The notes below the pieces were generated by a model. That model searched no databases and was not told the origin of the DNA. It worked only from the letters and a program-made list of their open reading frames with translations. From the NCBI RefSeq assembly GCF_005405925.1, contig NZ_BJHV01000001.1, positions 9,920,001-9,984,000 of the forward strand: a DNA stretch of 64,000 nucleotides. The letters are read 5' to 3'. Shown here one piece after another: positions 35,245 through 43,983 of the stretch. A program made the position numbers and the translations under genes. This DNA comes from Streptomyces antimycoticus. GTDB taxonomy: Bacteria > Actinomycetota > Actinomycetes > Streptomycetales > Streptomycetaceae. Each line of letters starts with the position of its first letter. The stretch's first letter is position 1.

Positions 35245-35809
35245 GTGAATCTGGAGCATGTCTTTCTGTGTGGGAACCCCGCTCTCGACTTCGCCGCGAC
35301 GTTGCGCGCTCGCCGCTCGGTGCGGTTCGAGATGTTCGTGTCACCGGACCGGTTGGACGCCTGGTACCTGGAGTCCGGAATCGTCGACACCGTCTCCGCC
35401 AGTCAGCATGCCGACGTCGAGCGCGCGGTGGCCCTACGGGAGGCCATCTACGAGCTGGTCACCGCCCGGGTCGCGGGGGATCCCTACGACAGCGAGGCAC
35501 TCGCCGTGGTGAATGACACGGCCCGCAAGCCTGCCGCGGCGCCGCAACTCACCGCGAGCGGGCGGCGGACGGACGCGACATCGCAAGAGGCGCTCTCCAC
35601 GGTGGCACGGCATGCCGTCGAGCTCCTCAGCGGTCCGGATGTGCCGCTCCTCAAGGAGTGCGGCAACCCCGAATGCACCCGTGTCTACATCGACCGGTCG
35701 CGAGGCGGGCGCCGGCAGTGGTGCGCGATGGACCCCTGTGGCAGACAAGCTCAAGGCGGCCGCGTACCGCGCCCGCAAGCGGCAGGCCCAGGAGTCTGCC
35801 GCGCGGTGA
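35245..35809 (+). pseudogene. CGNR zinc-finger/ABATE domain regulator, frameshifted
   Basis: The N-terminal ABATE domain is intact (LEHVFLCGNPALDFAATLRARRS), as is the first half of the zinc finger (LKECGNPECTRVYIDRSRGGRRQWCAMDPCG). Inside the CGNR motif the frame breaks: removing G35744 gives Cys-Gly-Asn-Lys and restores LKAAAYRARKRQAQESAAR to a TGA at 35809, the normal family ending. As written the product reads a foreign tail to 35835. Start taken as GTG 35245. Intact members are predicted DNA-binding regulators. A one-base error or a genuine mutation that would break the fourth zinc ligand region. Confidence 0.78.
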
Positions 35810-35926
35810 TGAGCACTCCGCCTGCCCGTCGCTGATCACACGGCCCGCCTCGTGGCCGACGACCGTCGGCAGATGCATGTCTTGCGACTCTAGACAGGAC
35901 TGGACATGTATGGCTAACTACCGGAC

Positions 35927-36643
35927 ATGCCTAAACAGGTCCTCAAGCATCAGCGCATCGCCCGCGTTCTGGCCCGTGAGATTCACAGCGGCGCCCTGGA
36001 GCCGGGCAGCAGGCTGCCCGGCGAACACGCGCTCACCCGGCGCTTCGCGGTCAGCAGGGCCACCGTTCGGCAGGCGCTGGACGAGCTCAGCAAGCAAGGG
36101 CTGATCTCCACCCACGCGGGCGTCGGCTCGTTCGTCACCTTCGACGGCGGCCTGCTGGACAACCGCCTGGGCTGGACCAGGGCGCTGGCCGACCAGGGCG
36201 CCCGGGTCACCACCGAGGTCCTCCGCCTCGAAGCGGTGCGCGATGCCCGGCTGGCCGGGGAGCTGGGCATCGAGGGCGTCGAGTTCATGGCGCTGGACCG
36301 GTTGCGCGTGCTGCCGGAGGGCACCGCGGTCGCGCTGGAGCGCAGCAGGGTTCCGATGGCCCCGGCCCTGGCCGACGTCCCGCTCGGCGGGCTCCTCGAC
36401 GGCTCGCTGACCAAGACCCTCGCCGCGGTCGGCATCCGCGCCACCCACGGGGACGAGTGGGCCTCCGTACGGCAACTGGCCGCCGACGAGGCGACACTGC
36501 TCCGCCGCCAGGAGGGCGAGGTGTGGCTCAACACCCGCCGGGTCAGCCGCGGAGCCGATGGCCAGATCGTCGAGCAGGTGACCAGCCTGCTGGACCCGGC
36601 CCGCTTCCAACTGCACCTGGGCTTCGGCGAGCAGCCCCAATGA
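35927..36643 (+). CDS. GntR family (HutC/UTRA type) regulator
   Basis: A 238-residue regulator. GntR winged helix at residues 5-75 (IARVLAREIHSGALEPGSRLPGEHALTRRFAVSRATVRQALDELSKQGLISTHAGVGSFV), then a UTRA ligand domain (RVTTEVLRLEAV ... ALDRLRVLPEGTAVALERSRVPM). There is no clear ribosome site; TAACTA at 35915-35920, six bases before the ATG, could be a -10 box for a leaderless mRNA. First gene of a four-gene unit with an ADP-ribosylglycohydrolase, permease and sugar kinase that it probably controls. Confidence 0.88.
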   Translation: MPKQVLKHQRIARVLAREIHSGALEPGSRLPGEHALTRRFAVSRATVRQALDELSKQGLISTHAGVGSFVTFDGGLLDNRLGWTRALADQGARVTTEVLRLEAVRDARLAGELGIEGVEFMALDRLRVLPEGTAVALERSRVPMAPALADVPLGGLLDGSLTKTLAAVGIRATHGDEWASVRQLAADEATLLRRQEGEVWLNTRRVSRGADGQIVEQVTSLLDPARFQLHLGFGEQPQ

Positions 36644-36716
36644 GAGCCCCGACCAGACCCCACGCGGCGCCCGCCCTCCCCGACGTACAGCCTCCGCGCA
36701 CCGACAGGAATCCCGA

Positions 36717-37724
36717 ATGAACCACCAGCACGACCGCGCGCTCGGCGCCCTCTACGGCCTGGCGATGGGCGACGCCCTCGGCATGCCCACCCAGATCATG
36801 TCCCGGGCGTCCATCGTCGCCCGGTTCGGCACCGTCACCGGTTTCGAGCCGGGCCCCGAAGACAACCCGGTGAGCGCCGGAATGCCCGCCGGTTCGGTCA
36901 CGGACGACACCGATCAGGCCGTCATCGTCGGCCGGTTGCTGACCGGGTCCGGCGGGCGGATCGAACCGCTGCGGCTCGCGCACGAACTCCTGGAGTGGGA
37001 GCGCGCCATGAAGGCCAAGGGCTCCTTCGACCTGCTCGGCCCCTCCACCAAGGCGGCCCTGGAGGCCGTGTCGCGCGGTGTACCGCCGGAGGAGGCGGGC
37101 AAGGCCGGTGCCACCAACGGCGCGGCGATGCGGATCACCCCCGTCGGCGTCGCCTTCCCCGACACCCCGCTGGAGCCCTTCCTCGACCGGGTCGCGGAGG
37201 CGTGCCAGGTCACCCATGACACCTCCATCGGCATCGCCTCCGCCGCCGCCGTGGCCGCGGCGGTGAGCCGGGGCATCGACGGCGGCGATCTGGAGGACGC
37301 CTTCGGCGCGGCGGTCACGGCGGCCGCGGCAGGGGCCGAGCGCGGCCACTGGGTCGCCGGCGCCGATATCGCCGCCCGTATCGGCTGGGCCGTGGAGCTG
37401 GTCCGCGGTCTGCCCGAGCGGCAGGCCCTGGACCGCGTCTGCGACCTGGTCGGCACCAGCGTCGCCAGCCAGGAGTCGGTCCCCGCCGCCTTCGCCGTGC
37501 TGGCCCTCGCCGAGGGTGAGCCGTGGCGGGCCTGTCTGCTGGCGGCCAACCTCGGCGGTGACTGCGACACCATCGGCGCCATCGCGGGCGCCATAGCCGG
37601 TGCCGTCAGCGGGGCCTCGGGCCTGCCCGACGAGGCCCTCGCCACTCTGCGCTCGGTCAACGGTCTCGACCTGGAACCGCTGGCCACGGCCCTGCTCGCG
37701 CTGCGCGCCGGCACGGCCGAGTGA
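36717..37724 (+). CDS. ADP-ribosylglycohydrolase family protein
   Basis: A 335-residue DraG-like hydrolase of the all-helical ADP-ribosyl(glyco)hydrolase family, which cleaves N-glycosidic bonds to ADP-ribose or related ribosides using two magnesium ions. Metal-binding motifs are present: GDALGMPTQ near residue 17, SVTDDTDQAV near residue 62, and GGDCDTIGAIAGAIAGA near residue 282. It is cytosolic, full length and in line with a permease and a PfkB kinase, so hydrolysis of an imported nucleoside-like molecule is more plausible than protein de-ADP-ribosylation. Confidence 0.87.
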   Translation: MNHQHDRALGALYGLAMGDALGMPTQIMSRASIVARFGTVTGFEPGPEDNPVSAGMPAGSVTDDTDQAVIVGRLLTGSGGRIEPLRLAHELLEWERAMKAKGSFDLLGPSTKAALEAVSRGVPPEEAGKAGATNGAAMRITPVGVAFPDTPLEPFLDRVAEACQVTHDTSIGIASAAAVAAAVSRGIDGGDLEDAFGAAVTAAAAGAERGHWVAGADIAARIGWAVELVRGLPERQALDRVCDLVGTSVASQESVPAAFAVLALAEGEPWRACLLAANLGGDCDTIGAIAGAIAGAVSGASGLPDEALATLRSVNGLDLEPLATALLALRAGTAE

Positions 37725-37785
37725 CCCCCACACCCGCCCTCATATCCGCACCGGAGCGCCCCCGGACAGAAAGACAGGTACCACC

Positions 37786-39279
37786 ATGGCGGCTTCAGAG
37801 AACGACCGCGTCGGCTCCGTGGAGACCCGAGGCATCGAACCGGTCCCGGACGCCGAGCGCCACGGCCACGCGAGCCAGATGTTCTGGACCTGGTTCGCCG
37901 CGAACATCAGCATCCTCGGCCTGCCGCTCGGCGCGGCCCTCGTCAGCTTCCGCGGCCTGAACATCTGGCAGGCGGCCGTCGTGGCCATTCTCGGGTCCTT
38001 CGGCTCCTTCGCCCTGGTGGGCGCCCTCAGCATCGCCGGGAAGCGGGGCGGAGCGCCCGCCCTCACCCTCTCCCGCGCGGTGTTCGGAGTCCGCGGCAAC
38101 GCCGGCCCCACGCTGGTCACCTGGATGAGCCGGCTCGGTTGGGAGACCATCAACACCACCACGGCCGCCTTCGCCCTGCTGGCACTGCTCGACGTCGCCT
38201 TCGGCATCCGGCGGAACACCGTCCTGACCGTGGTGTGTCTGCTGGTCTTCATCGGCTGCACACTGCTGATCAGCGGTCTGGGCCACGCCACCATCATGTG
38301 GATCAACAGGTGGGCCAGCTATATCTTCGGCCTGCTCAACCTGGTCGTGATCATCTTCCTCGCGACCACCGTGGACTGGGACAAGGTCTTCCACGCCCCG
38401 GTCGGATCGGTGAGTGCGATGGTCGTGGGCGTCGGCATGATCGCCGCCGGTACCGGGATCGGCTGGGCCAACACGGGCGCCGACTACGCCCGTTACCTGC
38501 CCCGGCGGATTCCCGGTGGCAGGCTGGTGGCCGCTTCCGCCTTCGGCGCCGGTATCCCGCTGGTCGTGCTGATTTCGCTGGGCTCGCTCCTCGCGGCGGG
38601 AGAACCGAATCTCGCCTCCGCCTCCGACCCCGTCTCGGCGATCAACACGATGCTGCCGTCGTGGATGTCCATCCCGTATCTGATCGCCGCGTTCGGCGGA
38701 CTGCTGCTCTCCAACCACCTGTCCGTCTACTCGGCCGGACTCACCATGATCACCCTGGGCATACGGGTCCGGCGCACCCTCGCCGTCGGCCTGGACGTGG
38801 TCGTCACCTTCGCGGGCGGGATCTACTTCATCCTGATCGCCAAGGACTTCTACGGACCGTTCATCACCTTCCTCACCCTCCTCGCCGTGCCCATCAACGC
38901 CTGGGTGGGCGTCTTCGCGGTCGACCTGATGCTCCGCCGGTCCTATGACGGCGCGGCGCTGATGGACGTCGGCCGGTCCAGCCGCTACTGGTTCCGGGGC
39001 GGGATCGCCTGGGCCGCGATGATCGCCTGGGCGGCGGCCATCGTGGTGGGCCTGCTGTTCACCGAGGCGAGCACCAGCGCGACCGACGTGTGGTTCTCCG
39101 GGCCGTTGTCCCACAGCTGGATCGGGTCCAACGGGCTGGGGTGGGTGGTGACCCTGCTGCTCGCCGCCGCCGTCTACGCCGTGCTGCGCAGGTTCGACGG
39201 CACCGTCCGCGAGGAGGCGTCCGGGCAGCGTCCCCAGCAGCAGGTGCTGCCCGCCCCGGCCGCGCGGGAGCTCTCATGA
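37786..39279 (+). CDS. NCS1 family purine/cytosine permease
   Basis: A 497-residue inner-membrane transporter with about 12 helices of the nucleobase:cation symporter-1 family (CodB/Fcy-like). The N-terminal cytosolic segment ends GIEPVPDAERHGHASQMFWTWFAANISILGLPLGA, a family hallmark, followed by the FGVRGNAGPTLVTWMSRLGWETINT loop. It imports nucleobases, nucleosides or related N-heterocycles with protons or sodium. The frame opens further upstream; the ATG at 37786 gives the family N-terminus. Its TGA overlaps the kinase ATG by 4 bases. Confidence 0.88.
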   Translation: MAASENDRVGSVETRGIEPVPDAERHGHASQMFWTWFAANISILGLPLGAALVSFRGLNIWQAAVVAILGSFGSFALVGALSIAGKRGGAPALTLSRAVFGVRGNAGPTLVTWMSRLGWETINTTTAAFALLALLDVAFGIRRNTVLTVVCLLVFIGCTLLISGLGHATIMWINRWASYIFGLLNLVVIIFLATTVDWDKVFHAPVGSVSAMVVGVGMIAAGTGIGWANTGADYARYLPRRIPGGRLVAASAFGAGIPLVVLISLGSLLAAGEPNLASASDPVSAINTMLPSWMSIPYLIAAFGGLLLSNHLSVYSAGLTMITLGIRVRRTLAVGLDVVVTFAGGIYFILIAKDFYGPFITFLTLLAVPINAWVGVFAVDLMLRRSYDGAALMDVGRSSRYWFRGGIAWAAMIAWAAAIVVGLLFTEASTSATDVWFSGPLSHSWIGSNGLGWVVTLLLAAAVYAVLRRFDGTVREEASGQRPQQQVLPAPAARELS

Positions 39280-40286
39280 GCGGCCACGACGGCACCCTCG
39301 GAGCCCCCGGCGAGGTCATGGACGGCCGGCTGGTCCTGCTCGGCAACGCCATCGTCGACCTGGTGATGCGGGTGCCCGCACTGCCCGAACGTGGCGGCGA
39401 CATCGTCTCCACGGACACCACCCTCACCACGGGCGGCGGATTCAATGTCCTCACCGCCGCCCGCCGCCTGGGCCTGCCGGCCGTGTACGCGGGCGCCCAT
39501 GGCACCGGGCCGTTCGGCGACCGGGTGCGGGCCGACCTCGTCCGGGAAGGCATCGAGATGGTGCTGACTCCGATAGGGGAGGAGGACACCGGCTTCTGCG
39601 TCGCCTTCGTGGACGGCGGCGGCGAGCGCACCTTCGCCACCAGTCTCGGAGCGGAGGCCCGGCTGACCGAGGCCCACGCGACGTCCGTGCTCGCCGCGCT
39701 GCGCCCCGGCGACCTGGTGCAGATCTCCGGCTACGGGCTCGCCTACCCGGTCAACGGCCCGGTCCTGGCCTCGCTCGTCGCCCGGCTGCCGGAGCACATC
39801 CGGGTCTTTCTCGATCCGGGTCCCCTGGCCGACCAGATCCCGGAGGAGGTGCTGGCACCGGTTCTGGAGCGCTGCGACTGGGTCAGCTGCAACCAGCGTG
39901 AGGGGCGGTTGCTGACCGGCCGGGACGACGCCCAGGAGGCCGCGGCCGCGCTCGCCGCCCGGCTGGGCCCGCGCACCGGTGTGCTTCTGCGGGCCGACGC
40001 GGCCGGCTGCTGGCTGGTCCCGCCCGGTGGAGAGCCCCTGCACATCCCCGGCCGCCGGGTGACCGCGGTCGACAGCAACGGCGCGGGCGACGCCCATACG
40101 GGAGCGTTCCTGGCCCTCCTCGGCCACGGGCTTGACCCGGGCACCGCCGTACGGGGTGCCAATGCCGCGGCCGCCTTCGCGGTGACCCGGCACGGCCCCG
40201 CCACCGGACCGACCCTCGGCGAGCTGGTGGACTTCCTCGACGGCGAGCCCCTCGCGGCGCGGCTGTCCTCGGCGCTCGGGCGGTAG
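39276..40286 (+). CDS. PfkB family carbohydrate/nucleoside kinase
   Basis: A 336-residue ribokinase-fold sugar or nucleoside kinase. Signature 1 region GGGFNVLTAARRLGLPAVYAGAHGTGPFGD and signature 2 DSNGAGDAHTGAFLALL (catalytic Asp in GAGD) are clear. Ribose, adenosine or pseudouridine are all possible substrates. It is translationally coupled to the NCS1 permease and follows an ADP-ribosylglycohydrolase, so phosphorylation of a released ribosyl moiety or of the imported nucleoside is likely. A strong terminator follows. Confidence 0.87.
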   Translation: MSGHDGTLGAPGEVMDGRLVLLGNAIVDLVMRVPALPERGGDIVSTDTTLTTGGGFNVLTAARRLGLPAVYAGAHGTGPFGDRVRADLVREGIEMVLTPIGEEDTGFCVAFVDGGGERTFATSLGAEARLTEAHATSVLAALRPGDLVQISGYGLAYPVNGPVLASLVARLPEHIRVFLDPGPLADQIPEEVLAPVLERCDWVSCNQREGRLLTGRDDAQEAAAALAARLGPRTGVLLRADAAGCWLVPPGGEPLHIPGRRVTAVDSNGAGDAHTGAFLALLGHGLDPGTAVRGANAAAAFAVTRHGPATGPTLGELVDFLDGEPLAARLSSALGR

Positions 40287-40293
40287 CCCGCTC

Positions 40294-40338
40294 GCGCGCT
40301 CGCGTCACGGAGGTTCCCCCTCCGTGACGCGAGCGCGC
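40294..40338. terminator. very strong bidirectional terminator (20-bp perfect stem)
   Basis: Arms 40294-40313 and 40319-40338 are perfectly complementary over 20 bases with a 5-base loop (TTCCC). It fills the gap between the convergent PfkB and TetR genes, ending 3 bases before the TetR stop codon. Confidence 0.85.
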
Positions 40339-40341
40339 GCT

Positions 40342-41022
40342 TCACCCGGCGGTGTCGGAAGTGTCCTTCCCTTCGGGCGTGTGCCCATCGTCGCCGAGGA
40401 CGTGGTCGCGTACCGCGGTCAGGATGCGGTCCGAGAGGTCGTCGCCCGCGCAGGCCCGTGACAGGACCAACGCCCCGATCATGGTGGACAGTTCGACCAG
40501 AATCGTCCCTTCGTCCGGCGAGTCGTCGCCGGACTTCCTCGTGATTCGCTCCATTCCGTCGACCAGCTTGCGCATGCCATCGGCGTACGCCCTTCGTAGC
40601 GGGTCGCCGGGCTCCGCGCGCGCGGCGTCCACCGCCAGTGCCGCGGCGGCGCACCCCAGCGCGGGGTTGTCGCGGTGGAGGGTGGACAGATAGGTCGCCA
40701 GGAAGGTCGCCCGGGCGCCGCGGCCGCGCTCCTCGCCCGTGTCCTGGCCCGCGTTTCCGTCCGCGTCAGGGCCCGCGCCCTCGGCCTCGGCGAGGTCGTC
40801 CATGGCCGCGAGGCGTTCGGCGAACGCGGCCGTGCACGCCTGGGCGATCAGATCGTCCTTCGAGGCGAAATGGCGGTAGAACCCGCCGTGGGTCAGACCC
40901 GCCGCCGCCATCGCCTGGGGAACGCTCACCTTGTCGGCGCCGTGGGTGCGCACCAGCTTCGCGGTGGCCGCGATCACCTGCTCGCGGTGGCGCTCGGCCT
41001 CGGCTCGGGATGCTCGGGGCAT
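40342..41022 (-). CDS. TetR/AcrR family transcriptional regulator
   Basis: A 226-residue repressor candidate: helix-turn-helix QVIAATAKLVRTHGADKVSVPQAMAAAGLTHGGFYRHFASKDDLIAQ, with the GGFYRHF motif of the AcuR/TetR_C_6-like group, and an acidic Gly/Asp-rich insert around residues 95-120 (GAGPDADGNAGQDTGEERG). GAAGGAAG precedes the ATG. It is divergent from an SDR gene with an ATAGAT/ATCTAT inverted repeat between, so probably represses that SDR-tautomerase unit. Confidence 0.87.
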   Translation of the reverse strand: MPRASRAEAERHREQVIAATAKLVRTHGADKVSVPQAMAAAGLTHGGFYRHFASKDDLIAQACTAAFAERLAAMDDLAEAEGAGPDADGNAGQDTGEERGRGARATFLATYLSTLHRDNPALGCAAAALAVDAARAEPGDPLRRAYADGMRKLVDGMERITRKSGDDSPDEGTILVELSTMIGALVLSRACAGDDLSDRILTAVRDHVLGDDGHTPEGKDTSDTAG

Positions 41023-41102
41023 GGTCGGTACTTCCTTCTGCGTCAGTTGCCGGACTCGGGTACGGGATGCCGGTACCGCACCGATGATATTTGCGACCGG
41101 TT

Positions 41103-41124
41103 ATAGATGATGCTAATAATCTAT
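41103..41124. promoter_or_regulatory. AT-rich inverted repeat between TetR and SDR genes
   Basis: ATAGAT (41103-41108) and ATCTAT (41119-41124) are inverted repeats with a 10-base spacer in an AT-rich patch that stands out in this GC-rich window. Likely promoter with overlapping TetR operator. Confidence 0.55.
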
Positions 41125-41206
41125 TTTAGCGCGCCACAGGGACGGCGGCCTCACGGTCCGCCGCCCCTGCCGGTTCGAGCGCGCTCTTGGACAAGGAGGG
41201 TCCGAC

Positions 41207-41908
41207 ATGGTTGCGATCGATGGTTCCGTGGTGCTGGTGACCGGAGGTCAACGTGGCATCGGCAAGGCGTTCGTGGAGGCGCTGCTGGAGCGTGGAGCGG
41301 CGAAGGTCTACGCGACCGCACGGAAGCCCAGCCCCAGCGAGGACCCGCGGGTCGAGGCCGTTTCCCTCGATGTCACCGACGCGGACGCGGTCGCGGCCCT
41401 CGCCGACCGGGCCGCGGATGTGAACATCGTCATCAACAACGCGGGGGTGCTGCTGCCCTCGCCGCTGCTGACGGCGGACATGACCGATGTGGTGGCGACA
41501 TTCGAAACGAATGTCTTCGGGGCGCTGCGGGTGGCACGTGGCTTCGCCCCGGTCCTGCGGGCGAATGGCGGTGGCGCGCTGGTCGACATGCACTCCGTGC
41601 TGTCCTGGGGCGCCGGCGCGGCCGCCTACGGCGCCTCGAAGGCCGCACTGTGGTCGATGACGAACTCTCTCCGGGTCGAGCTGACGCCGCAGGGGACCCA
41701 GGTCGTCGGCGTGCACCTCGGTTTCGCCGACACCGACATGGTCGCCGGAATTCCGGGCCAGAAGCTCTCACCCGCCGAAGTGGCCAGGACGGTTCTGGAC
41801 GGCATCGAGGACGGCGCCAGCGAGGTGCTCGTCGACGATGTGACCCGGCAGATGAAGGCGGCGCTCGCCGGGCCGGTGGAGGGCCTCACCGTCTCCCTCG
41901 GTCGCTGA
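41207..41908 (+). CDS. SDR family oxidoreductase
   Basis: A 233-residue short-chain dehydrogenase: VTGGQRGIGKAFVEALLERGAAKVYATARKP, NNAGVLLPS and catalytic YGASKAALWSMTNSLRVEL. It is clearly paralogous to the SDR at 31370 (same length, same GAAKVYA segment and truncated C-terminus). AAGGAGGG precedes the ATG. The tautomerase gene follows after 72 bases. The divergent TetR gene is its probable regulator. Confidence 0.87.
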   Translation: MVAIDGSVVLVTGGQRGIGKAFVEALLERGAAKVYATARKPSPSEDPRVEAVSLDVTDADAVAALADRAADVNIVINNAGVLLPSPLLTADMTDVVATFETNVFGALRVARGFAPVLRANGGGALVDMHSVLSWGAGAAAYGASKAALWSMTNSLRVELTPQGTQVVGVHLGFADTDMVAGIPGQKLSPAEVARTVLDGIEDGASEVLVDDVTRQMKAALAGPVEGLTVSLGR

Positions 41909-41980
41909 CCGGCCACGGCGATCTCCACCGGTCACCACCGTCGCCTCTGGCCACCATCATTGTCTTCGAAGGAGAGAGCC

Positions 41981-42402
41981 ATGCCCCTGTGGCACATCTA
42001 CCATCCGGTCGACGCCTATTCCGCCGAGCAGAAGCGGCAATTCGCGGCGGACGTCACGGAGTACTACACCCAGGTCGGGCTGCCGAAGTTCTACGTCGTC
42101 ACCCTCTTCCATGACATCCCGGAGTCCTCGTTCCTGGTCGGCGGCGAGCCGTCGAACCGCACCGTCCGGGTCGTGGTCGAGCACATCGCCCGCCACTTGT
42201 CGGACCCCGAGACGAGGAAGAGGTCCGTCGAGGGGCTCGACCGCGTGCTGGCCCCTCACACCCGGGACCGCGGGCTGTACTGCGAGTTCCACATCGACGA
42301 GACGGCCCGGGATCTCTGGATGATCGACGGGATGGCGCCGCCGCCCCGCGCAGCGAGGCGGAACAGGTCTGGGCGCGTGAGAACCGGCCGCTGCCGTACT
42401 GA
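41981..42402 (+). pseudogene. tautomerase family protein, 3' frameshift
   Basis: A small tautomerase (4-oxalocrotonate tautomerase superfamily, 140-residue type). The catalytic N-terminal proline follows Met directly (MPLWHIYHP), and the body is intact through WMIDGMAPPPR. Then the frame slips: the expected ending SEAEQVWARENRPLPY is encoded in another frame with its TGA at 42400-42402. One missing base at about 42344-42352 would explain it. As written the protein ends at 42415 with a basic tail. The catalytic core would survive, so function may persist. GAAGGAGAG precedes the ATG. Confidence 0.78.
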
Positions 42403-42508
42403 CCGCCGACCATGACCGCGGCACGGCAGCGCGAGGCCGCCGACGGCGATCGGCGGCCTCGCGGGAGATCCCGTGGCCGAGCGGGGGCGGGTCTGGTTGG
42501 ATCACGGT

Positions 42509-43111
42509 ATGGCCCCTGCGGATACACGGAAGATCGGGATCCTGCTGTTCCCGGATGTGGAAGAGCTCGACGCCATCGGCCCATGGGAGGTGCTGTCGTA
42601 CTGGACGCGCACCTTCGCCGAGGATGGGTGGCAGGTGTTCTGCTTCTCCGCCGACGGCAACCCCGTGACCTGTGCGAAGGGGCTCACCGTCGAGGCGCAT
42701 CAGGCGATGGCCGAACTGCCCGCACTGGATGTGCTGCTGCACCCCGGCGGCCGGGGGACCCGGCCCCAGCTGAAGGATGACCAGCACCTGGAGTGGGTCC
42801 GGTCCCAGCGGCGCTCGGTTCCCCTGATGACCAGCGTGTGCACGGGGTCGCTGGTCTACGCGGCGGCCGGGCTGCTGGCCGGGCGGCCCGCGACCACGCA
42901 TTGGGGGTCGCTGGACCTGCTCGCGGAGCTCGACCCGACGATCGACGTACGGCCCGACGAGCGGTTCGTCGACGACGGTGACGTGATCACCTCCGCGGGG
43001 GTCTCGGCCGGTATCGACATGGCGCTTCACCTGGTCGCCCGGCTGGCCTCGCCGGAGCGCGCACGTCAGGTGCGACGTGGCATCCAGTACGACCCGCAGC
43101 CACCGGTGTGA
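42509..43111 (+). CDS. DJ-1/PfpI family protein
   Basis: A 200-residue DJ-1/PfpI superfamily protein: KIGILLFPDVEELDAIGPWEVLSYW at the N-terminus and nucleophile elbow MTSVCTGSLVYAAAGLLAGRPATTHWGSLDLL. This subgroup resembles isonitrile hydratase-like and GATase1 proteins. Two starts are possible: the ATG at 42509 (usual family N-terminus, no ribosome site) or the GTG at 42473 (GGGAG 5 bases upstream, 12 residues longer). It follows the tautomerase gene on the same strand. Confidence 0.8.
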   Translation: MAPADTRKIGILLFPDVEELDAIGPWEVLSYWTRTFAEDGWQVFCFSADGNPVTCAKGLTVEAHQAMAELPALDVLLHPGGRGTRPQLKDDQHLEWVRSQRRSVPLMTSVCTGSLVYAAAGLLAGRPATTHWGSLDLLAELDPTIDVRPDERFVDDGDVITSAGVSAGIDMALHLVARLASPERARQVRRGIQYDPQPPV

Positions 43112-43139
43112 GCACAGCGCACCGGCGGAGCGGCAGGGG

Positions 43140-43943
43140 TCAGCCGGGGCTCGAGCGGCCGTGCCGCCAGTACCCGAAGAACGCGATGTCCGGCTTCGGT
43201 ACGCCGCGGTCCCGCACCAGATGGCGGCGCACCCCGGTCGCCAGCCCGGCCTCCCCGGCGACCCAGGTGTAGAACCGGCCCGGCCGCGGCGACGACGTCC
43301 TGACCGCGTCGAGGGCCAGCCTGCCGGGCAGCGCGTCCGCGCCGTCCCGGGCCAGCCACCGCACCCGTACGCCGTCGGGAGCGGTGATGTCCGCGCGGAT
43401 GTCGGCGGTCTCCGGCACCTCCAGGAAGACCTCCGCCGCAAGTGACGCCGGAGCGTGCTCAAGGATGGCGAGGATCGCCGGCACGGCGCTCTCGTCCCCG
43501 GCGAGCAGTTGCCACTCGGCATGAGCCGGCGGCAGGTAGGTCACGCCCATGTCGAAGATGCCCGCCGGATCTCCGGGTTGGGCGCGCCGGGCCCATGCGG
43601 AGGCCGGGGTGTCGCCGTGCAGGGCGAACTCGATGTCCACTTCCCCGAGTTCGGGCCGGGCCCGGCGGATGGTGAAGTTGCGTACCCACGGCCTGCGTGA
43701 CTTCGGCAGCAGAAGAATCTCCGCCATCCACGCCTCGCTGGAGAGCTTCGGCATTCTCAGCCTGTCCTGCCCCTCGCGGGGAAAGAACAGCCGCACGGTC
43801 TGGTCGAAGCCCGTGGGCTTCAGATGCTCCAGTTCCGGGCCGCCGAGCGTGATGGTCGAGAAACCGGGCGTCAACTTGGTGTTCCCGCGCACCTCCAGTG
43901 TGATCATTCGCCGTGATTCGGGTGTGCGCACCTTGGGCAGCAC
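43140..43943 (-). CDS. siderophore-interacting protein family flavin reductase
   Basis: A 267-residue FAD-binding reductase of the SIP family, which reduces ferric siderophores in the cytosol using NAD(P)H. The FAD motif appears as RNFTIRRAR, followed by the NAD(P)-binding LLAGDESAVPAILAILE and the C-terminal WVAGEAGLATGVRRHLVRDRGV ... AFFGYWRHG. The start is taken as GTG at 43943 (GAGGAA upstream); an ATG at 43907 would be 12 residues shorter. Third gene of a flavoprotein operon. Confidence 0.85.
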   Translation of the reverse strand: MLPKVRTPESRRMITLEVRGNTKLTPGFSTITLGGPELEHLKPTGFDQTVRLFFPREGQDRLRMPKLSSEAWMAEILLLPKSRRPWVRNFTIRRARPELGEVDIEFALHGDTPASAWARRAQPGDPAGIFDMGVTYLPPAHAEWQLLAGDESAVPAILAILEHAPASLAAEVFLEVPETADIRADITAPDGVRVRWLARDGADALPGRLALDAVRTSSPRPGRFYTWVAGEAGLATGVRRHLVRDRGVPKPDIAFFGYWRHGRSSPG

Positions 43944-43983
43944 GTCTTTCCTCGCCTTCCGTTCGAGTTGGCTCGCCGTGGTG

